This document shows, in pieces, positions 6,444-10,821 of a DNA stretch of 10,821 bases. The notes below the pieces were generated by a model that saw nothing but the letters and a program-made list of their open reading frames with translations, ran no database searches and was not told the origin of the DNA. The stretch spans positions 1 through 10,821 of the forward strand of contig JAQGJZ010000538.1 in the NCBI GenBank assembly GCA_028290385.1, given 5' to 3'. The translations under genes and the position numbers were made by a program. This stretch comes from Enterovirga sp. (lineage in GTDB: Bacteria > Pseudomonadota > Alphaproteobacteria > Rhizobiales > Beijerinckiaceae). The first letter of the stretch is position 1. Every line of letters starts with the position of its first letter.

Positions 6444-7670
6444 TCAGCCTTTGACGAGCGGGCAGTTGCCGTCGGCCATCGGCCGGAAGGCCTCGTCGCC
6501 CTGGATGGTTTCGACGAGCTTGTAATAGTCCCACGGCGCCTTCGACTCGGCCGGCGACTTCACCTCGAACAGGTACATGTTGTGGATCTTGCGGCCGTCC
6601 GGCCGGATCTTGCCCTGGCCGAACAAGGGATCGTCGGTCGGCATCTCCTTCATCTTGGCGACGACGGCTTCGCCGTCCGTGCTGCCGAGCGCCTTCACGC
6701 CCTTCATGTAATGCACGAGCGAGGAATAGACGCCGGCCTGGAGCATGGTCGGACGGCGGCCGTTGAAGCGGGCGGCAAATTTGTCCGAGAAGGCTCGCGT
6801 CTTGTCGTTCATGTCCCCATAGAAGGAGGCGGTGAGCTGGAGGCCCTTGGCGGCCTCGAGCCCGAGCGCATGCACGTCGGTGATCAGCATGATCAACGCC
6901 GCAAGCTTCTGGCCGCCATCGACGACGCCGAAGTTGCGGGCCTCCTTCACCACGTTGACCGTGTCGACGACCGAGTTGGCGAGGCCGATGATCTCCGCTC
7001 CGCTCTGCTGGGCCTGCAGCACGAAGGACGACATGTCGGCGACCGCATAGGGGTGCCGCAAGGTGCCGACGATCTGGCCGCCCTCGGCCTTCACCGTGCG
7101 GATGGCGTCGGCCTCGAGCGAGTGGCCGAACGCGTAATCGGCCGTGATCAGGAACCAGCGCTTGCCACCGCGACGGGTCACGGCCTTCGCGGTCGCCGTG
7201 CCCACCGCATAGGTGTCATAGGTCCAGTGGATGGTGTTTGCCGAGCATTTCGCGCCGGTGAGCTCGGTCGTGCCGGCACCGGACGGCAGGAACACCGCCT
7301 TCTTGTTGTTGCGGACCACCTCGTTCACGGCGAGCGCCGCCGAGGAGTTGGTCACCTCGACAATGACGTTGACGCCCTCGGTATCGAGCCAGCGGCGCGC
7401 GATCGCCGCGGCAATGTCGGGCTTGTTCTGATGGTCGGCCTGCACGATCTCGACCGCAACGTCGCCGAGGATCGACTTGCCGAAATCCTCGGCCGCAAGC
7501 TGCGCCGCGATCACGGCGCCGGGTCCGGTCGCGTCCGAGGCCGGCCCGGCCATGTCGGTCATGACACCGATTCGGATCTTTTGCAGGGGCGCCTGAGCGA
7601 GCCCGGGGGCGGCTGCGCCCCATTGCAGCAAACCGGCGAGCGCTACGGCGGCCAGCAGACCTCTCCTCAT
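6444..7670 (-). CDS. LivK-type ABC transporter substrate-binding protein
   Basis: A periplasmic receptor of the branched-chain amino acid/amide class (Peripla_BP_6 fold). The 408-residue precursor has an Arg-Arg start, a hydrophobic segment, and a cleavage site near residues 25-27 (GLAQA). The mature part begins with KIRIGVMTDMAGP. Other family blocks are QADHQNKPDIAAAIARRW, NSSAALAVNEV in the ligand cleft, and TADYAFGHSLEADA. I start it at the ATG 7668-7670 because an AAGGGAA ribosome-binding site lies four bases upstream and a signal peptide follows at once. The frame continues open upstream, but that extension is charged and lacks export features. No LivHMGF permease or ATPase genes are in the window, so partners must be elsewhere, or it may serve as an orphan receptor. 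Sitting between two amidase genes, it probably binds the amide or its precursor. Confidence 0.94.
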   Translation of the reverse strand: MRRGLLAAVALAGLLQWGAAAPGLAQAPLQKIRIGVMTDMAGPASDATGPGAVIAAQLAAEDFGKSILGDVAVEIVQADHQNKPDIAAAIARRWLDTEGVNVIVEVTNSSAALAVNEVVRNNKKAVFLPSGAGTTELTGAKCSANTIHWTYDTYAVGTATAKAVTRRGGKRWFLITADYAFGHSLEADAIRTVKAEGGQIVGTLRHPYAVADMSSFVLQAQQSGAEIIGLANSVVDTVNVVKEARNFGVVDGGQKLAALIMLITDVHALGLEAAKGLQLTASFYGDMNDKTRAFSDKFAARFNGRRPTMLQAGVYSSLVHYMKGVKALGSTDGEAVVAKMKEMPTDDPLFGQGKIRPDGRKIHNMYLFEVKSPAESKAPWDYYKLVETIQGDEAFRPMADGNCPLVKG

Positions 7671-7674
7671 GGCG

Positions 7675-7681
7675 TTCCCTT
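7675..7681 (-). promoter_or_regulatory. Ribosome-binding site that fixes the LivK-type protein start
   Basis: On the minus strand AAGGGAA ends four bases before the ATG at 7668-7670. It decides the start against an in-frame upstream ATG at 7823 that would read back through the end of the preceding amidase gene. Confidence 0.75.
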
Positions 7682-7691
7682 TTCCCTTTTG

Positions 7692-7721
7692 AATGCAGTT
7701 TCTGCACCGCCGCAGGGTCAA
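7692..7721 (-). promoter_or_regulatory. Possible internal promoter for the binding-protein gene
   Basis: On the minus strand TTGACC (7716-7721) matches five of six bases of the -35 consensus. It is followed after 18 bp by TGCATT (7692-7697), a weak -10 with three of six matches. A start about seven bases downstream would leave a short leader holding the ribosome-binding site. It lies in the 73-bp gap after the upstream amidase, and would allow more receptor than enzyme to be made. This is pattern matching only. Confidence 0.3.
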
Positions 7722-7743
7722 TCCCCGGGCATTTTGTCCGTGC

Positions 7744-9177
7744 TTAACGCCCGCCGAGCTTGGCAACAACCGCTTCCAAGTTGAGCTGGGGGGATTTGTT
7801 CGAATTTTTGTCCACCTCGGCACCGGGCGGTGCTGGCGTCCTCAGGTGATGATCGGTTACGCCCTGATAGGCGTGGCCGAGCCGGAACAGGGTTTCTTCC
7901 CCGAACCAGGGCGCCGTGAGCTGGAAGCTGAGCGGAAGTCCGGCCGCGGAGAACCCGCACGGGACGGACAGCGCCGGGACGCCGACACTCGGCGCAGCGC
8001 AGACGAAGCGGGGTAGATCGCGGATCGCCTGGGCGAAGTCGATGTCCGCCCGAGGAGCCGGCACCGGCGTCGTCGGCGTCAGGATCGCGTCCACGTGGCG
8101 GAACGCGGTGCGGAGCCGCAGCCGGAAGCGCTCCGCCCAGCGCAGCCCCTCCGCATATTGCTCGCCGGTGACGCGCGCCCCGATCAGCAGCCGGGAGAAG
8201 ACGTCCTCGCCATAATCCTCGGGGTGGGCCGCCATCCGCTCCTTGTGGGTGTGGTAGCCGTCGGCCATGCAGACCGTGCGCCCGAACAGCTCGAACGAAC
8301 GCTCGATGTCGCCGAGGTCGATCTCGACGATCTCGACGCCGAGCGCCCGATAGGCCGCGAGCGCGGCCTCGACCGCCGCCCCGACCTCCCCGTCGACCCC
8401 CTCCAGCGACCACCGGCGCAGAAACCCGATGCGCATTCCGCCCGCGGGTTCATTCAACCGCGACAGGACGTCGTGGCCCGGGCGGTCGACCGAGATCGGG
8501 TCCTCGGGGTCGTAGGCCGCGATCGCAGCGAAGATGCGCGCCACGTCGCTGACCCGCTTGGCCAGCGGTCCGAGGGTGTCGTAGGCCGGGCTGACCTCGA
8601 TCGAGCCCCGGTTCGAGACGCGTCCAGCGGTCGGCCGCAGCCCGGCCACCCCGTTGAACGAGGCTGGCATGCGGACCGACCCGGCCGTGTCGCTGCCGAT
8701 GGAGCCGATGCACATGCCGGCCGCGACCGAGGCGCCGGAGCCACCGCTCGAACCGCCGGGCACGTGGTCCGCGTTCCAGGGATTGCGGCACGGACCGAAA
8801 TGGCGGCTCTGGCTCGTCGGCCCAAAACACCATTCATGCAGATTGGCCTTGCCGACGATGATCGCCCCGTTGCGCCGCAGGCGCTCGACCACGAAGGCGT
8901 CGCGGGCCGCGACATTGTTCTTCAGGAGCTTGCTGGCCGCCGTGGTCCGGTAGCCGGCGACATCGATGTTGTCCTTGAGGCTGATCGTGACCCCGTGCAG
9001 CAGCCCGCCCCAGCCCCCGCGGGCGCTCATGGCGTCGAGCGCTTCTGCGGTCCGCCTGGCCTCGTCCGCCATGACGAGCAGCATCGCGTTGGTCTTGGGG
9101 TTCCACCGCTCGATATTGGCCAGCGCCGTCTCGGCTGCCACGACAGCGGATCCCCGGCTCGGGTTCTGATCGGTCAT
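7744..9177 (-). CDS. Amidase signature family hydrolase (amidase 2)
   Basis: First gene of the leftward cluster, encoding a 477-residue cytoplasmic amidase. The triad is intact: Lys68 in SLKDNIDVAG, cis-Ser143 in PGGSSGGSG and Ser167 in GSDTAGSVRMPA, with the same 75- and 24-residue spacings as amidase 1. Differences near the active site include WCFGPTSQSRHFGP where amidase 1 has FAFGATTQNPHLGA, so the two may prefer different substrates. It carries an extra hydrophilic C-terminal tail of about 30 residues that amidase 1 lacks. The start ATG 9175-9177 is chosen for the GGAGG ribosome-binding site just upstream; an in-frame ATG at 9342 would add 55 residues of Pro/Gly/Arg-rich sequence with no family similarity. 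Possible roles include a ureide, aryl amide or nitrile-derived amide hydrolase. The divergent GntR-type regulator is the likely controller. Confidence 0.95.
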   Translation of the reverse strand: MTDQNPSRGSAVVAAETALANIERWNPKTNAMLLVMADEARRTAEALDAMSARGGWGGLLHGVTISLKDNIDVAGYRTTAASKLLKNNVAARDAFVVERLRRNGAIIVGKANLHEWCFGPTSQSRHFGPCRNPWNADHVPGGSSGGSGASVAAGMCIGSIGSDTAGSVRMPASFNGVAGLRPTAGRVSNRGSIEVSPAYDTLGPLAKRVSDVARIFAAIAAYDPEDPISVDRPGHDVLSRLNEPAGGMRIGFLRRWSLEGVDGEVGAAVEAALAAYRALGVEIVEIDLGDIERSFELFGRTVCMADGYHTHKERMAAHPEDYGEDVFSRLLIGARVTGEQYAEGLRWAERFRLRLRTAFRHVDAILTPTTPVPAPRADIDFAQAIRDLPRFVCAAPSVGVPALSVPCGFSAAGLPLSFQLTAPWFGEETLFRLGHAYQGVTDHHLRTPAPPGAEVDKNSNKSPQLNLEAVVAKLGGR

Positions 9178-9520
9178 CGGGCCTCCGTTGGTGCTGAGAA
9201 GGGCATTGGTGGAGTCGGGGGCCAGTCGCGGCCGCGTGGCACCGGCGAAGGGCGGCGGCCGTCCGTGGGGAGAATGCCCGGTCGGGGGAGCCGGACGCAG
9301 CCCCTCTCCCCCGTCGACGAGCAGGTGCGGTCGGAGCGTCACGCCTGACAGGCACCACGCCCCTCTGAAGCTCCATGATCAATTGTTATTGTTCGAACCA
9401 TAGACTTCGGCGACGAGTCAAGCGAGCGGAGAACGGCTGTCGTTGGCGTCCTCGGCTTGCAGTCTGCCCCTCGGCCTCTCAACACTATCCGCCGGGCTCG
9501 GCCTCTCGTAAGGAGCCCCC
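9178..9520. promoter_or_regulatory. Divergent control region between amidase 2 and the GntR-type regulator
   Basis: This 343-bp region has no gene I can support. Most of it is GC-rich, but 9372-9406 is a sharp AT-rich island with three short palindromes in a row: TGATCA (9376-9381), CAATTG (9380-9385) and GTTCGAAC (9391-9398). It is the most likely place for the promoters of both directions and for the operator of the GntR protein. No hexamer pair stands out: on the minus strand TTGACT (9416-9421) is a fair -35 without a good -10. An exact 11-bp direct repeat, CTCGGCCTCTC, occurs at 9470-9480 and 9497-9507, just ahead of the regulator start. If transcription of the cluster starts at the AT-rich island, the mRNA has a leader of roughly 190 bases. 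Confidence 0.5.
9182..9186 (-). promoter_or_regulatory. Ribosome-binding site that fixes the amidase 2 start
   Basis: GGAGG on the minus strand, four bases before the ATG at 9175-9177. It supports this start over the upstream in-frame ATG at 9342. Confidence 0.8.
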
Positions 9521-10285
9521 ATGACGGGAGGCGGAGTGTCATCCGACGCGAACAGGAAGGCAGGGCCTGCGGGACGGCATGTCGGGCTGGCCGATCAGCT
9601 CGGCGCCGAGATCCGGTCCAGCGCCTACCCGGTCGGCTCGCGCTTCCCCACCGAGCTTGAGCTGCAGCAGCGCTTCGACGTCGGCCGCCATACGGTCCGG
9701 GAGGCGCTGAAGATCCTGACGGAGCAGGGGCTCCTCGGGCGGCGCCGCAAGACCGGCACCGTGGTGCTGTCCCAGACGCCCGTCTCGCCCTACGTGCACA
9801 GCCTGCGCGACATCAAGGGATTGTTCGATTTCGCGAACAGCACCGTGCTCGATATCCGGCACGAGGGTTTCGCGTCGCTCCCGGCCGGCAGCCTCCGCGA
9901 GTTCGCGGGAATCGAGGACAAGCGGTGGTTCAGGATCGCGGGACTGCGCTCCACGCGCCACGACCTCGCCCCGCTGTGCTGGTCAGAGGTCATGGTGCCG
10001 GAGCGCTTCGCGCCCGACAAGGCGGCCGTGAGGCAGGGCGACCGGGCCGTCTACCAGGTGGTCCTGGACCAGTTCGGGCTCAAACTGGAATACGTGGAGC
10101 AGAACGTCACGGCGACACGCCTTCCGTCGCAGCTCGCGAAGGTGCTGAACGCCGAAACGGACGGGCCCGCCTTGCTCGTGAAGCGCCGCTACGTCGCGCA
10201 TACGGGCGCAACGTTCGAGATCTCGCACAACCTCTACCCGGCGGACCGGTACTCGATCCACAGCGTCATCCGTCAGCGCGCCTGA
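9521..10285 (+). CDS. GntR family transcriptional regulator, HutC/UTRA subfamily
   Basis: A 254-residue DNA-binding regulator. An N-terminal winged helix-turn-helix (about residues 22-84) contains the GntR signature: GSRFPTELELQQRFDVGRHTVREALKILTEQGLL, split here as GSRFPTELEL and VGRHTVREAL followed by the wing GRRRKTGTVV. The C-terminal half (about 100-250) has the UTRA ligand-domain pattern, including GDRAVYQVV, the LLVKRRYVA strand, and the ending that reads SHNLYPADRYSIHSVI. UTRA repressors bind a pathway metabolite, often related to the substrate, and release DNA. ATG 9521 has a good TAAGGAG ribosome-binding site at 9509-9515. It diverges from the amidase cluster, which is the typical layout for a local repressor. 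The inducer is probably the amide or a breakdown product, as inference. Confidence 0.94.
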   Translation: MTGGGVSSDANRKAGPAGRHVGLADQLGAEIRSSAYPVGSRFPTELELQQRFDVGRHTVREALKILTEQGLLGRRRKTGTVVLSQTPVSPYVHSLRDIKGLFDFANSTVLDIRHEGFASLPAGSLREFAGIEDKRWFRIAGLRSTRHDLAPLCWSEVMVPERFAPDKAAVRQGDRAVYQVVLDQFGLKLEYVEQNVTATRLPSQLAKVLNAETDGPALLVKRRYVAHTGATFEISHNLYPADRYSIHSVIRQRA

Positions 10286-10299
10286 CCACCCCGGGAGCT

Positions 10300-10322
10300 G
10301 AGGCGCGGCGCAGCCCCGCCTC
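10300..10322. terminator. Possible bidirectional hairpin between convergent genes
   Basis: GAGGCG at 10300-10305 pairs with CGCCTC at 10317-10322, and two more G-C pairs are possible inside the loop past a bulge. It occupies the 43-bp gap between the stop codons of the regulator and the convergent Bug-type gene. There is no T-tract on either side, so it is weakly supported as an intrinsic terminator. Confidence 0.35.
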
Positions 10323-10328
10323 GCTCCG

Positions 10329-10821
10329 TCAGGCGGAGATGCGGATGCCGGTGCGCTGGGAGACCTCTTTGAAGCGCTTGAGCTCCGCCTGGACGATGGC
10401 ACGGGTCGTCGCCGGGGTGTTCGGGCCCGTCCAGGCCTGCATGCCGGCCGCCGTGAACCGGGCCCGGACGGTTTCGTCCACCAGCGCGGACGCAATGGCG
10501 CCGCTCAGCGTTTCGTGTACGCCGCCCGGCAATCGCGCCGGCGCGTGCACCAGATAGTAGATTTCGACCTCCATCTCCGGAAAGCCGCGTTCGGTGAAGG
10601 TCGGCACGTCAGGGAAGCTCGAAAAGCGCTTCGCGCCCGTCACGGCGAGCGCCCGCAGCCCTCCGCCCTGGAGCAGCCCGGCCGCGGAACCGAGCGAAGC
10701 GACCCCCCAGGCCGTCTCGCCCTTGGAGACGCTGAGAACGGCCTGGGCGCCGCCCCGGTAGGACACGTGCCGGGACTGGTTGGCATCGCCCACCACCTTT
10801 CGCAGCATCTCGGCTGCGATA
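10329..10821 (-). CDS. Bug/TctC family substrate-binding protein, 5' part beyond the window
   Basis: The C-terminal half (about 160 residues) of a second periplasmic tripartite tricarboxylate receptor. The frame is still open at base 10821, so the ATG at 10806-10808 is internal and the true start with its signal peptide lies outside. Family blocks visible are HVSYRGGAQAVLSV, the LRALAVTGAKRFSSFPDVPTFTERGFP stretch (key residues ALAVTG, then PDVPTFTE-GFP), and the closing helices around LKRFKEVSQRTGI. It differs clearly from the receptor at 3154-4128, so the two are not a recent duplication. It converges on the GntR-type regulator with 43 bp between stops. Whether it belongs to the amide cluster or to an operon further right cannot be judged here. 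Confidence 0.92.
   Translation of the reverse strand, partial: IAAEMLRKVVGDANQSRHVSYRGGAQAVLSVSKGETAWGVASLGSAAGLLQGGGLRALAVTGAKRFSSFPDVPTFTERGFPEMEVEIYYLVHAPARLPGGVHETLSGAIASALVDETVRARFTAAGMQAWTGPNTPATTRAIVQAELKRFKEVSQRTGIRISA

Noticed and set aside
5847..7784. 645-codon plus-strand frame
   Set aside because: It is antisense to amidase 1 and the LivK-type gene, whose motifs and export signal are clear; its own translation shows no recognisable domain.
7671..7823. Upstream extension of the LivK-type protein
   Set aside because: It would overlap the end of amidase 2 and place 51 charged residues before an otherwise proper signal peptide; the AAGGGAA site supports the ATG at 7668-7670.
9178..9342. 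Upstream ATG extension of amidase 2
   Set aside because: The added 55 residues are low-complexity and a good GGAGG site precedes the ATG at 9175-9177.
8095..9348. 417-codon plus-strand frame
   Set aside because: Shadow of amidase 2; composition is Arg/Asp/Pro-rich with no family similarity.

Overview
The window is GC-rich, dense bacterial DNA. Protein family types (alphaproteobacterial-style beta-carbonic anhydrase, expanded Bug/TctC and LivK-type binding proteins, paired amidases) and the tRNA sequence suggest a soil or plant-associated alphaproteobacterium, probably Hyphomicrobiales and possibly near Methylobacteriaceae. This is inference from recognition, not a database search.

Left part (1-1923, + strand): the C-terminal part of an M23 (LytM-type) cell-wall metallopeptidase, a complete beta-class carbonic anhydrase, then a tRNA with anticodon CAT. 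Identity elements in its acceptor stem make this the isoleucine tRNA that is modified to lysidine, not a methionine tRNA. This looks like core genome. A 344-bp stretch without a gene follows (1924-2267).

Middle (2268-4128): a divergent pair sharing a 76-bp intergenic region. One gene is a putative L-aspartate dehydrogenase (- strand). The other is a secreted Bug/TctC-type solute receptor (+ strand). A 262-bp gap containing a long, nearly perfect inverted repeat separates the receptor from the next cluster, which converges on it.

Right part (4391-10821): a leftward four-gene cluster, in order of transcription amidase, periplasmic LivK-type binding protein, second amidase, isochorismatase-fold cysteine hydrolase. 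A GntR-family regulator with a HutC/UTRA-type ligand domain is transcribed away from it across a 343-bp intergenic region with a conspicuous AT-rich island. The last gene is the C-terminal part of a second Bug/TctC receptor, convergent with the regulator.

The right part reads as a catabolic module for an amide- or carbamoyl-containing compound: capture in the periplasm, then successive C-N bond hydrolysis in the cytoplasm by two Ser-Ser-Lys amidases and one Cys-Asp-Lys hydrolase, under a ligand-sensing repressor. No permease or ATPase subunit for the LivK-type protein, and no TctA/TctB membrane partner for the Bug proteins, lies in the window. The substrate cannot be named from the sequence. 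I found no CRISPR array, insertion sequence, integrase or recognised defence system.
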